DNA of 64,000 nt, taken from Paraburkholderia sediminicola (lineage in GTDB: Bacteria; Pseudomonadota; Gammaproteobacteria; Burkholderiales; Burkholderiaceae). The DNA lies in assembly GCF_902859805.1 (NCBI RefSeq), contig NZ_CADIKC010000010.1:186001-250000 (forward strand), in the 5' to 3' direction. Positions 16,782 to 26,123 of the stretch are shown one piece after another. How positions within the stretch are numbered: the first letter of the stretch is position 1; each line of letters opens with the position of its first letter. The notes below the pieces were generated by a model. It had not been told where the DNA came from. It did no database searches and saw only the letters and a list, made by a program, of their open reading frames with translations. Both the position numbers and the translations under genes were made by a program.

Positions 16782-17393
16782 ATGAGCACTTCGGTTGCCA
16801 CGTCGGACGGTCCCTCGCACGGAAACGGCGAACCGTCGCGCTGGGTGCGCCACTGGGCGCATCTGGTCGCGCCGGGCGGCGCGGTGCTCGACGTGGCGTC
16901 GGGGGCCGGGCGGCATGCGCGCTTCTTTGCATCGCTGGGCCATCCGGTGACCGCGCTCGACCGCGATGCGGCTGCGCTGGGCCTGATGCGTGACGATCCG
17001 CGCATTGCCACGCTCGCGGCCGATATCGAAGGCGCTGCATGGCCCTTGCCCGCAGACGCGAAATTCGCCGCGATCGTGGTCACGAACTACCTGCACCGGC
17101 CGCTGTTTCCGCAGCTTTTGCGTGCGCTCGCGCCCGGCGGCGTACTGGTTTACGAGACCTTCGCGCAAGGCAACGAAAGGGTCGGCAAACCGTCTAACCC
17201 GGCGTTTTTGCTTGCACCTGGCGAGCTGCTCGAGGTGGTGCGAGGCCATCTCCGCGTGGTCGCATTTCAAGACGGATTTCTCGCGCAGCCGCGCCCGGCT
17301 TACGTCCAGCGGATATGCGCAATTATGGAGGCGGATCGCTCAGCCGAGCGTGCAGATGCGGCACCCCCGCGTTGTTACGAGCTGGCTGGCTAA
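16782..17393 (+). CDS. class I SAM-dependent methyltransferase
   Basis: A 203-residue Rossmann-fold methyltransferase with motif I VLDVASGAGRHARFF, a following acidic loop (TALDRDA) and the motif IV-like AAIVVTNYLHRPLF. The pattern resembles TehB/UbiE-like small-molecule methyltransferases, but substrate cannot be named. ATG 16782 follows trpS by 16 bases, suggesting co-transcription. No signal peptide. Confidence 0.87.
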   Translation: MSTSVATSDGPSHGNGEPSRWVRHWAHLVAPGGAVLDVASGAGRHARFFASLGHPVTALDRDAAALGLMRDDPRIATLAADIEGAAWPLPADAKFAAIVVTNYLHRPLFPQLLRALAPGGVLVYETFAQGNERVGKPSNPAFLLAPGELLEVVRGHLRVVAFQDGFLAQPRPAYVQRICAIMEADRSAERADAAPPRCYELAG

Positions 17394-17398
17394 TCCGC

Positions 17399-17404
17399 TA
17401 CAAT
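17399..17404 (+). promoter_or_regulatory. -10 element of the dapA promoter
   Basis: TACAAT 32 bases before dapA; TTACGA at 17375-17380 gives an 18-base spacer. It lies just after the methyltransferase stop. Confidence 0.5.
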
Positions 17405-17436
17405 CGCGGTTTACCTGATCAAATTCATGGCGTTTC

Positions 17437-18351
<915 letters not shown>

Positions 18352-18479
18352 GCGGGCTCAAACCCGCACCCCAGCGCTCAAGAAAGCCTGCCACCGGCAT
18401 TCCCTTAACCGACGTCGATCCAGCCCACGTTCCCGGCACACAGAACCAGGCACCGCGTTCCAGCATCACGAAGGACCTC

Positions 18480-19619
18480 ATGAAACGTTCCGCACTTTCC
18501 CTCCACGCAACCCGCATGGCGGCGCTGGCGCTTGCCCTGGTAACGCTCGCCGGCTGTGACACGCTGAACGACTGGTTCGCCTCCGACCGCGTCAACTACA
18601 AGGGCGCGGGCAGCGCACCGCCGCTCGCCGTTCCGGGCGACCTGAGCACCGCGCCGACCGACGGGCGCTATGTCGCGCCGCCGGCCAACCTGGCGCTGGG
18701 CGGCGCGCAGCAACGCGCGGTCACGGCAGCGGGTAATTCCACCGAAGGCCAGCCGAGTGCGCAAGACCCGCTGGGCATGCACATTGAGCGTGACGGCGAT
18801 CGTCGCTGGCTGGTAGTCGACGGCCGCACGCCTGAACAACTGTGGCCGCAGCTGCAGGAGTTCTGGCAGGAAAACGGCTTCGCGCTGAAAACCGATGCCC
18901 CGGCTACGGGCATCATGACTACCGACTGGGCCGAAAACCGCGCCAATATTCCGGACGACTGGTTCCGTCGAACGGTCGGCAAGGTGATCGACTTCGCTTA
19001 TTCGTCGGGCACCCGCGACAGCTTCCGCACGCTCGTGTCGCGCGGGCCGGCTGAGACGACGGACATCTCGATCACGCATAGCGCGATGGAAGAAATGCTG
19101 ACGGGTCAGGACAAGACGTCGTCGCGCTGGGAAGAGCGTCCGCGCGATCCGGCACTGGAAGCGCTGTTCCTGACCAAGCTGATGCAGAAGTTTGGCCTGA
19201 CTGAGGCGCAATCGAAGCAACTCCTGACCGATGCCCGTTCGGCCACCGCGCCGGCCACGATCGACCAGAGCGCGGGCGCATCGACGCTCGATCTGCAGGA
19301 ATCGTTCGACCGCGCATGGCTGCGCGTGGGTCTCGCGCTCGACCGCACCAACTTCACCGTCGACAACCGCGATCGCGCGAAAGGCATTTACTACGTGCGT
19401 TACGCGGATTCGATGCAGGAACTGAAGAAGGAAGGGCTCTTCGGCAAGCTGTTCTACAGCGGCAATTCGTCGAAGAAGCCGGGTCAGGAATTCCTCGTCA
19501 ATGTGCGTTCGAAGGGCGACACCGTGACGCAGGTGGCGGTGCTGGACGCGAACGGGCAAGTGGATAACTCGTCCGACGCGCAGCGCATCGTGACGTTGCT
19601 GCACGCGCAACTGAACTAA
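18480..19619 (+). CDS. bamC: outer membrane protein assembly factor BamC (NlpB/DapX lipoprotein)
   Basis: Lipoprotein subunit of the Bam complex that inserts beta-barrel proteins into the outer membrane. Starting at ATG 18480 the 379 residues have a signal with lipobox LAGC (Cys26), an unstructured proline/alanine-rich part and two helix-grip domains, the first around WLVVDGRTPEQLWPQL and the second around RAWLRVGLALDRTNFTV. The frame is open upstream into dapA, but only 18480 gives a lipoprotein signal. The 128-base gap to dapA shows no terminator. Confidence 0.93.
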   Translation: MKRSALSLHATRMAALALALVTLAGCDTLNDWFASDRVNYKGAGSAPPLAVPGDLSTAPTDGRYVAPPANLALGGAQQRAVTAAGNSTEGQPSAQDPLGMHIERDGDRRWLVVDGRTPEQLWPQLQEFWQENGFALKTDAPATGIMTTDWAENRANIPDDWFRRTVGKVIDFAYSSGTRDSFRTLVSRGPAETTDISITHSAMEEMLTGQDKTSSRWEERPRDPALEALFLTKLMQKFGLTEAQSKQLLTDARSATAPATIDQSAGASTLDLQESFDRAWLRVGLALDRTNFTVDNRDRAKGIYYVRYADSMQELKKEGLFGKLFYSGNSSKKPGQEFLVNVRSKGDTVTQVAVLDANGQVDNSSDAQRIVTLLHAQLN

Positions 19620-19626
19620 GCAGGCT

Positions 19627-20400
19627 GTGCGCTTCGCCAGTCTCGGCAGCGGCAGTGAAGGCAATGCCTTGCTGGTGGAAGCGCAATGCGGCGCGACCAC
19701 CACGCGCGTTCTGCTCGATTGCGGCTTTTCGGCCAAGGAAGTCGAGCGGCGTCTGACGCGGCTCGGCGCGGGCGTCGAAGGTCTCGACGCCATTCTGATT
19801 ACACATGAACACAGCGACCACATTGGCAGCGCGCTGACGCTGGCGCGCAAATGGTCGATTCCGTTGTACATGAGCTGGGGCACCGCCCGCGCGGTGGGCG
19901 CCGACGAAGCCGACGTCGACCTGCAGGTGCTGTGGGGCGACGAAGCGGTGGCGATCGGCGACCTCAGCATCCTCCCTTACACCGTTCCTCACGACGCCCG
20001 CGAGCCGCTGCAGTACGTGCTCTCCAACGGCGCGAGCCGGCTTGGCGTGCTGACCGACGTCGGCACTTCCACGCCGCACATCAGCGCGGTGCTGAGCGGA
20101 TGCGACGCGCTGGTGCTCGAATGCAATCACGATGTGCGGATGCTGGCGGGTAGCCGGTATCCCCAATCGCTGAAGGCGCGTATCGGCGGCAATCACGGGC
20201 ATTTGAACAACGAAGCCGCGGCTGAAATCCTGGCCTCGCTCGACCGCTCGCGCTTGCGCCACCTGGTAGCTGCCCATCTGAGCCAGCAGAACAACACGCC
20301 GGAACTGGCGCAGGCCGCCATGGCAGGTGTGCTGGGCGCCGCGCCGACCGAAGTGGTCGTTGCTTCTCAGGATGAAGGTTTCGCCTGGCTGAGCTTGTGA
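19627..20400 (+). CDS. MBL-fold metal-dependent hydrolase (YycJ/WalJ-like)
   Basis: A 257-residue metallo-beta-lactamase-fold protein with zinc ligands H60-E-H62-S-D64-H65, a later DVGTSTPH and CNHD. It starts SLGSGSEGNALLVEA, the typical beginning of the YycJ/WalJ and PhnP-like exonuclease-type subgroup. The start is GTG 19627, only seven bases after the bamC stop, so it is likely in the bamC transcript. Substrate unknown; nuclease or phosphodiesterase activity is a family-level expectation. Confidence 0.88.
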   Translation: MRFASLGSGSEGNALLVEAQCGATTTRVLLDCGFSAKEVERRLTRLGAGVEGLDAILITHEHSDHIGSALTLARKWSIPLYMSWGTARAVGADEADVDLQVLWGDEAVAIGDLSILPYTVPHDAREPLQYVLSNGASRLGVLTDVGTSTPHISAVLSGCDALVLECNHDVRMLAGSRYPQSLKARIGGNHGHLNNEAAAEILASLDRSRLRHLVAAHLSQQNNTPELAQAAMAGVLGAAPTEVVVASQDEGFAWLSL

Positions 20401-20479
20401 TCCGTCTCTGATTGCCTGGCGTCTGACATCGCCATGCTTGGCGCTTTGCCGCCGACATGCCGGCAGTGCAATGAAAAAA

Positions 20480-20512
20480 GCCCATGACGATTGCTCGTCA
20501 TGGGCTTTTTTT
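20480..20512. terminator. bidirectional terminator between the MBL gene and the BI-1-like gene
   Basis: Eleven-base perfect stem (20480-20490 with 20495-20505), TTGC loop, A run before and seven T after; serves both converging genes. Confidence 0.92.
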
Positions 20513-20550
20513 CAAGGCCGGCGTTTCAGGCGCCGGGCCTTGCGTCAGTC

Positions 20551-21249
20551 TTAGTTGCGGTTGCCGCCGAAGATGCCGAGCAGCGCGAGCAGGTTGACGA
20601 ACACGTTGTACAGATCCAGATAGATCGCGAGGGTAGCGGCGATGTAGTTCGTTTCACCGCCGTTCACGACGCGCTGGACGTCGAACAGCATGTAGGCCGA
20701 GAAGATCACGATGGCCAGCACCGACACCGTCAGCATCAACGCCGGCAGGTGCAGGAACACGTTCGCGACCGAAGCCAGCAGCAGCACGATGACGCCCATG
20801 AACAGCCACTTGCCGAGACCCGAGAAGTCACGCTTGCTGACCGTGGCGATCGTTGCCATGGAGGCGAAGATCACACCAGTGCCACCAAAGGCGAGCATGA
20901 TCAGCGACGGGCCGTTCGAAAAACCGAGCACGAAGCTCAGGATGCGCGACAGCATCAGGCCCATGAAGAACGTGAAGCCGAGCAGCACGAACACGCCGAT
21001 GGCGCTGTCTTTGGTTTTCTGGATGGCGAACATGAAACCGAAGGCGATCGCGAAGAACGCCAGCATGCTCATGCCGGGGCTGGTGGCGGCGAACAGCGAA
21101 AAGCCGGTTGCCACGCCCACCCATGCGCCGAGCACGGTCGGAATCATGGACAGCGCTAGCAGCCAGTAGGTGTTCCGTAGTACGCGGTTGCGTGTTTCGA
21201 CCGTGCTGACTGCGCCATTGCGGCCAAAGCTATACGGATGATCGTTCAT
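20551..21249 (-). CDS. Bax inhibitor-1/YccA-like membrane protein
   Basis: A 232-residue integral membrane protein with about seven hydrophobic helices and the N-terminal NRVLRNTYWLLALSM segment typical of bacterial YbhL/YccA (TMBIM) proteins. Bacterial relatives act as pH-sensitive calcium leak channels or FtsH modulators. An AAGGAGAG ribosome site precedes ATG 21249. HflK and HflC, the other FtsH partners, are encoded 12 kb away in this window, but no direct link can be read from sequence. Confidence 0.93.
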   Translation of the reverse strand: MNDHPYSFGRNGAVSTVETRNRVLRNTYWLLALSMIPTVLGAWVGVATGFSLFAATSPGMSMLAFFAIAFGFMFAIQKTKDSAIGVFVLLGFTFFMGLMLSRILSFVLGFSNGPSLIMLAFGGTGVIFASMATIATVSKRDFSGLGKWLFMGVIVLLLASVANVFLHLPALMLTVSVLAIVIFSAYMLFDVQRVVNGGETNYIAATLAIYLDLYNVFVNLLALLGIFGGNRN

Positions 21250-21560
21250 GGTCTCTCCTTACCTCAGAAGCGTGTTGCGTAATGGTTGTGCCGCGGGTTG
21301 CGCAGCGGGTGGTGCGTCAGGTAGTGCGGCGCCGGCCGGAATGCTTGCCGCCAGTCGCAGGGTGTTCATCCCTAAGATTGGCGCGGTGGCAGGGAGTTTC
21401 AATACCCGGAAAATGTCCACACGAACTACGCTACCAGTATTCAGAAACTCCTGCTTGGAGTCTTTCAATGCTGTAAGGGTTCAATCGCAATCATACACGG
21501 GAACATGCTACAATAGCGGATTCATTTGAATCTGTAACCTCTTAATTTTTTGGAGTTTTT
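21250..21560. other. 311-base divergent intergenic region before ndk
   Basis: Between the BI-1-like gene (minus) and ndk (plus). It holds the ribosome site of the minus gene and the ndk -10 at 21509. The minus-side first 130 bases are rich in GTGCGGC-like triplets with no credible coding signal. Confidence 0.5.
21509..21514 (+). promoter_or_regulatory. -10 element of the ndk promoter
   Basis: TACAAT 46 bases before ndk in the local context gcTACAATagcgg; -35 weak. Confidence 0.55.
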
Positions 21561-21986
21561 ATGGCGATCGAACGCACCCTGTCGATTATCAAGCCGGACG
21601 CAGTGGCCAAGAACGTGATCGGTCAGATCTACAGCCGTTTCGAAAACGCTGGCCTGAAGATCGTGGCTTCGCGCATGGTTCACCTGTCGCGCGCTGACGC
21701 AGAGAAGTTCTACGCTGTGCACGCCGCACGCCCGTTCTTCAAGGACCTGGTCGATTTCATGATCTCGGGCCCGGTGGTCGTGCAAGCGCTGGAAGGCGAA
21801 AACGCGATCCTGAAGCACCGCGACCTGATGGGCGCAACGGACCCGAAGAAGGCAGAAAAGGGCACGATCCGCGCTGACTTCGCTGACAGCATCGACGCTA
21901 ACGCAGTGCACGGTTCGGACGCCGCTGAAACGGCTGCAGTTGAAATCGCGTTCTTCTTCCCGGAAGTGAACGTCTACTCGCGTTAA
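21561..21986 (+). CDS. ndk: nucleoside diphosphate kinase
   Basis: Transfers the gamma phosphate from ATP to other (d)NDPs through a phospho-histidine. The 141 residues contain IIKPDAVAKN and the catalytic His117 in NAVHGSD. Length and sequence are ordinary. GGAG stands about seven bases before ATG 21561. It heads the conserved ndk-rlmN-rodZ-ispG-hisS-yfgM-bamB-der series and supplies balanced triphosphates together with PyrG and PurA. Confidence 0.98.
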   Translation: MAIERTLSIIKPDAVAKNVIGQIYSRFENAGLKIVASRMVHLSRADAEKFYAVHAARPFFKDLVDFMISGPVVVQALEGENAILKHRDLMGATDPKKAEKGTIRADFADSIDANAVHGSDAAETAAVEIAFFFPEVNVYSR

Positions 21987-21997
21987 GCGGGTTTGGG

Positions 21998-22030
21998 CAG
22001 GTTTGAGCGCGTCTGAACGCGCTTGACCTG
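21998..22030 (+). other. stem-loop after ndk without T run
   Basis: CAGGT pairs with ACCTG and AGCGCG with CGCGCT around TCTGAA, with a small internal mismatch. No T run follows, so it may be an RNA-stabilising or weak termination structure between ndk and rlmN. Confidence 0.4.
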
Positions 22031-22200
22031 CAAGGCGCTATCCGCGCGATTCGTGCGCTGCCGTTGGATTTGTCGCACGAATCCGCACGAACAGCCCGGC
22101 AAAGTAGTAAGGTAAAGCAGCAGGAATGGGCGCGAACGGCATTGCGTTCATGCAGCTTGTTGCATGAACGTAGTCTCGCACTGAAATGGCAGGATTCGAT

Positions 22201-23352
22201 ATGACGAGCAGTCCCACCGTCAACCTTCTCGACCTCGACGCCCAAGGGCTTGTCGCTTACTGCGACAGCCTGGGCGAGAAGCCGTTTCGCGCCAAGCAAT
22301 TGCAGCGCTGGATCCACCAGTACAACGCCGCCGACTTCGACGGCATGACCGATCTGGCGAAGTCCTTGCGCGAAAAGCTCAAAGGGCGCGCAACGATCAC
22401 GATGCCCGGCATCGTCAGCGACAATATTTCGACCGACGGCACACGCAAGTGGCTGATCGACGTCGGCAACAGCAACGCGGTTGAAACCGTCTACATTCCC
22501 GAAGAAACGCGCGGCACGCTGTGCGTGTCGTCGCAGGCCGGGTGCGCGGTCAACTGCCGTTTCTGTTCGACCGGCAAACAGGGTTTCTCCCGCAATCTCA
22601 CTACCGGCGAAATCATCGGCCAGCTGCGCATGGCCGAGTTCGCGCTGCGCGCGACGCGCGGCACGGATGGCGGGCGCGCCACGGGCGGTGACGGTAAAGG
22701 CGAGCGCGTCGTCACGAACGTGGTGATGATGGGTATGGGCGAGCCGCTGCTCAATTACGACGCGGTGGTGCCCGCCATGCGCCTGATGCTGGACGATAAC
22801 GCATACGGCCTGTCGCGCCGTCGTGTCACGCTGTCCACCTCGGGCGTCGTGCCCATGATGGACCGGCTTGGCGCCGATCTGCCGGTGGCGCTCGCGGTAT
22901 CGCTGCATGCGCCGAGCGACCCGCTGCGCGACATGCTGGTGCCGCTGAACAAGAAGTATCCGCTGCGCGAATTGATGGCGGCTTGCCAGCGCTATCTGAA
23001 AGTCGCGCCGCGCGATTTCATTACGTTCGAATATTGCATGCTCGACGGCGTGAACGACAGCGAAGCGCAAGCGCGCGAATTGCTGGCGGTTACGAGTGAC
23101 GTGCCGTGCAAGTTCAACCTGATTCCGTTCAATCCGTTCCCTGAATCGGGCCTCATCCGCTCGAAGCCGGAACAGATCAAGCGGTTTGCACAAGTGTTGA
23201 TGGACGCGGGCGTCGTCACAACAGTGCGTAAGACACGCGGCGATGATATCGACGCTGCCTGCGGTCAGTTGGCCGGTGCGGTGAAAGACCGCACGCGCCT
23301 CGCTGAGCGCACCGGGAAGGCAGCGAAGATTATCGAGGTGCGCGCCGTGTAA
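22201..23352 (+). CDS. rlmN: dual-specificity rRNA/tRNA methyltransferase RlmN
   Basis: Radical-SAM enzyme that methylates C2 of A2503 in 23S rRNA and A37 of some tRNAs. The 383 residues have the iron-sulphur motif Cys115-X3-Cys119-X2-Cys122 and the two mechanistic cysteines, Cys108 (LCVSSQ) and Cys354 near the end. ATG 22201 has AGGA eight bases upstream and is preferred over ATG 22186. A Gly-rich loop near residues 151-168 (GTDGGRATGGDGKG) is longer than in E. coli. Confidence 0.96.
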   Translation: MTSSPTVNLLDLDAQGLVAYCDSLGEKPFRAKQLQRWIHQYNAADFDGMTDLAKSLREKLKGRATITMPGIVSDNISTDGTRKWLIDVGNSNAVETVYIPEETRGTLCVSSQAGCAVNCRFCSTGKQGFSRNLTTGEIIGQLRMAEFALRATRGTDGGRATGGDGKGERVVTNVVMMGMGEPLLNYDAVVPAMRLMLDDNAYGLSRRRVTLSTSGVVPMMDRLGADLPVALAVSLHAPSDPLRDMLVPLNKKYPLRELMAACQRYLKVAPRDFITFEYCMLDGVNDSEAQARELLAVTSDVPCKFNLIPFNPFPESGLIRSKPEQIKRFAQVLMDAGVVTTVRKTRGDDIDAACGQLAGAVKDRTRLAERTGKAAKIIEVRAV

Positions 23353-23569
23353 TCGCGCGAGATAGTGGGGCGCGAGCGGTCGGAGGAAAGCGATCTGGGC
23401 GCACGGAAACCCTCCACTCGATCCGCGATTGAAAAGAAAGTTTGCAGAAGCGATCGGAAGCGGCACACAAGGCCGCGCATTTTGTTATAAACGGTCTGCG
23501 ATTCGGGCGCGAGGCTTTGGCCCGTCCGGGTTGCACAAGTGAAAAAGAATCGACGCGAAAGGATTTGGG

Positions 23570-24700
23570 ATGAGTGAGCCGCAGCACCCGCAGCCGCAGC
23601 CGCAGGACACAGACACAAACGAAGGCCATCCGGCGTCAGTCGCCCGGGCGGTGGTGCAGCCTGTTGTGCAGCCGGGCCCGGCGAGTTTTGATTCCCTGGC
23701 GGCCGTTGGCGCGCGCTTGACCCAATTGCGTGAATTGAAGGGCTGGACGATCGAAGACGTGTCGGCGCGCCTCAAGGTTTCCGTCACCAAGCTGCGTGCG
23801 CTCGAATCGGGCGACATCAGCCATTTGCCGGACACGACTTTCGCGCTCGGCGTGGTGCGCAGCTACGCGAAGATGCTCGGCGCCGATCCCACGCCGTTCA
23901 CGCAGGCTTTGCGCCGCGAGAAGGGTGTGCCCGCGCCGGATCTGTCGATGCCGGCGTCGTCGGGCAAGGATTTGCCGCGCGGCCGCGTATCGCTGTCGCT
24001 CGGCGGCAGTGGGCAAAAGAGCCGCTCGTGGCTGTGGGGCGTCGCAGCGGTGATCGTCGCAGTGATCGCGCTCGGCATGTGGCATACCAATGGCGGTGAT
24101 TCGTCGGCGTGGCTCGCACGATTGAAGGCGAGCGCTAACGGCGCCGCGGGTGGTGCGACCGGTGCATCGGGCGCGGTGGCGCAGGGTCAGCCGGCAGGTT
24201 CCGAGGCAACCGCGGAAGACGCGGCTTCTGCTCCGGAAACGCAGGCCGCGGCGGATAACGCAGCGTCGGCTACGCCGATGCCCGCGCCGCTGGCGACCGG
24301 TGAGGCGCCGTCTTCCGCTCCGGCGGTCACGGCAGCAGCAGTCGCGCCGAAGGCCGGTTCGCAGGTCCAGGCGGCGGCACAGGGCGCGAGCGCGCCGGTT
24401 GTCGCCGCGATAGGCGCATCGGCTGCAGCGGACACGGCGGCGCCTGCCGCGGGTGAGGCGATCATCGCGTTGCGCGTGACGCAAGACAGCTGGTTCAGCG
24501 TGCGTGGCAAGGACGGCAAGGAAGTGTTCTCCGGCCTTGTGCACGCAGGCGATACGAAGGAAGTGACGGGCGCGGCCCCTTTCAAGGTCACGGTCGGCAA
24601 CAAGGCGGGTCTCGAGTCGCTTACGCTCGATGGTCAGCCAGTCGATCCGTCGAAGTATTCGGCAGCCAAGGGTAACGTTGCGCGCTTCGCGTTGCCTTGA
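23570..24700 (+). CDS. rodZ: RodZ-type cytoskeletal protein (HTH plus DUF4115)
   Basis: Links MreB to the elongation machinery and helps set rod shape. The 376 residues have a Pro/Gln-rich N-terminus, a Cro-type helix-turn-helix (about 45-110, GARLTQLRELKGWTIEDVS), one membrane helix (about 150-170), an Ala/Pro/Thr-rich linker of more than 100 residues and the C-terminal DUF4115 beta domain (SWFSVRGKDGKEVFSG). The gene follows rlmN directly; the pilF/pilW gene found between them in many relatives is missing. AAGGA precedes ATG 23570. Confidence 0.92.
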   Translation: MSEPQHPQPQPQDTDTNEGHPASVARAVVQPVVQPGPASFDSLAAVGARLTQLRELKGWTIEDVSARLKVSVTKLRALESGDISHLPDTTFALGVVRSYAKMLGADPTPFTQALRREKGVPAPDLSMPASSGKDLPRGRVSLSLGGSGQKSRSWLWGVAAVIVAVIALGMWHTNGGDSSAWLARLKASANGAAGGATGASGAVAQGQPAGSEATAEDAASAPETQAAADNAASATPMPAPLATGEAPSSAPAVTAAAVAPKAGSQVQAAAQGASAPVVAAIGASAAADTAAPAAGEAIIALRVTQDSWFSVRGKDGKEVFSGLVHAGDTKEVTGAAPFKVTVGNKAGLESLTLDGQPVDPSKYSAAKGNVARFALP

Positions 24701-24712
24701 TAGATACGGTAT

Positions 24713-24744
24713 GCGTCGCGGCCAACCGGTTCGCGGCGCTTTTT
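24713..24744 (+). terminator. probable terminator after rodZ
   Basis: GCGTCGCG at 24713-24720 pairs with CGCGGCGC at 24732-24739 (one G-T pair), an inner short pairing, then five T. Confidence 0.6.
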
Positions 24745-24798
24745 CAATTCAGGCGCTACGTCTTTTGTGTGGCGCATGCGGCGTAAATGGGTTTTTCG

Positions 24799-26103
24799 AT
24801 GCAATCCGAAGATCAATCCCAATCCAGTAGCAAGATCGTTTCTAACGAGCCGGTGTTCGGCGGCCACGCAGCGCGGCGCAAGTCGCATGCGGTCGATGTC
24901 CGTTGGGGCGGCCAGCTCGTCACCATCGGCGGCGATGCGCCCGTGCGCGTCCAGTCGATGACCAACACCGACACCGCGGACGCGATCGGCACCGCGATCC
25001 AGATCAAGGAACTGGCGCAAGCCGGTTCGGAGCTGGTGCGTATCACGGTCAACACGCCGGAGGCGGCGGCGGCCGTGCCGGCGGTTCGCGAGCAGCTCGA
25101 CCGCATGGGCGTGTCGGTGCCGCTGGTCGGCGATTTTCATTACAACGGCCATTTGCTGCTGCGCGATTACCCCGCGTGCGCGGAGTCGTTGTCGAAGTAC
25201 CGGATCAACCCGGGCAATGTCGGCCACGGCGCGAAGCGCGACACGCAGTTCGCGCAGATGATCGAAGCGGCGGTGAAGTACGACAAGCCGGTGCGAATCG
25301 GTGTCAACTGGGGCAGCCTCGACCAGGACCTGCTCGCGAAGATGATGGACGAAAACGCCGCGCGTTCCACGCCGTGGGAAGCGCAGAGCGTGATGTACGA
25401 AGCGCTGATCCAGTCGGCGATCGGCTCGGCGGAGCGCGCGGTCGAAATCGGCCTGCCGCGTAACAAGATCATTCTGTCGTGCAAGGTCAGCGGCGTGCAG
25501 GACCTGATCGCGGTTTATCGTGAACTCGCGCGCCGTTGCGACTTCGCGCTGCATCTGGGTCTGACCGAAGCGGGCATGGGGTCGAAGGGCATTGTGGCGT
25601 CGACCGCTGCGTTGTCGGTGTTGCTGCAACAAGGTATCGGCGACACGATCCGTATCTCGCTGACGCCGGAGCCGGGTGGCCCGCGCACGGGTGAAGTGAT
25701 CGTCGGTCAGGAAATTCTGCAGACCATGGGCCTGCGTTCGTTCACGCCAATGGTGATCGCGTGCCCGGGTTGCGGCCGTACCACCAGCACGCTGTTCCAG
25801 GAACTGGCGTCGCAAATCCAGACCTACCTGCGTACGCAGATGCCGGTATGGCGCGATCAATATCCTGGCGTCGAGAAGATGCACGTCGCGGTGATGGGCT
25901 GCATCGTCAACGGTCCGGGCGAATCGAAACAGGCGAATATCGGCATCAGCTTGCCGGGTTCGGGCGAAAATCCGGCCGCGCCGGTGTTCATCGACGGCGA
26001 GAAGGTCAAGACGCTGCGCGGCGAGAACATCGCGCAAGAATTCCAGCAAATCGTGAGTGACTACGTCGAGCGCCGCTATGGCCGCGCCGAAGCACTCAAC
26101 TAA
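24799..26103 (+). CDS. ispG: 4-hydroxy-3-methylbut-2-en-1-yl diphosphate synthase (GcpE)
   Basis: Penultimate step of the MEP isoprenoid pathway, an iron-sulphur enzyme turning MEcPP into HMBPP. The TIM barrel starts VRWGGQLVTIGG..VQSMTNTDT; the cluster ligands are in ACPGCGRTT and VMGCIVNGPGE. ATG 24799 (MQSEDQ) gives 434 residues, the length I recall for Burkholderia enzymes; ATG 24787 would add four. No strong ribosome site for either. hisS follows by 20 bases, so they are probably co-transcribed. Confidence 0.96.
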   Translation: MQSEDQSQSSSKIVSNEPVFGGHAARRKSHAVDVRWGGQLVTIGGDAPVRVQSMTNTDTADAIGTAIQIKELAQAGSELVRITVNTPEAAAAVPAVREQLDRMGVSVPLVGDFHYNGHLLLRDYPACAESLSKYRINPGNVGHGAKRDTQFAQMIEAAVKYDKPVRIGVNWGSLDQDLLAKMMDENAARSTPWEAQSVMYEALIQSAIGSAERAVEIGLPRNKIILSCKVSGVQDLIAVYRELARRCDFALHLGLTEAGMGSKGIVASTAALSVLLQQGIGDTIRISLTPEPGGPRTGEVIVGQEILQTMGLRSFTPMVIACPGCGRTTSTLFQELASQIQTYLRTQMPVWRDQYPGVEKMHVAVMGCIVNGPGESKQANIGISLPGSGENPAAPVFIDGEKVKTLRGENIAQEFQQIVSDYVERRYGRAEALN

Positions 26104-26123
26104 ATACCGCCGATCGAAGACAG

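Noticed and set aside
20491..21159. His/Gln/Glu-rich plus-strand frame opposite the BI-1-like gene
   Set aside because: Such composition is the expected antisense image of a hydrophobic membrane protein; the minus-strand gene has a strong ribosome site and known fold.
21898..23466. Long minus-strand open frame opposite ndk and rlmN
   Set aside because: Shadow of RlmN; no family signature, and it crosses two real genes.
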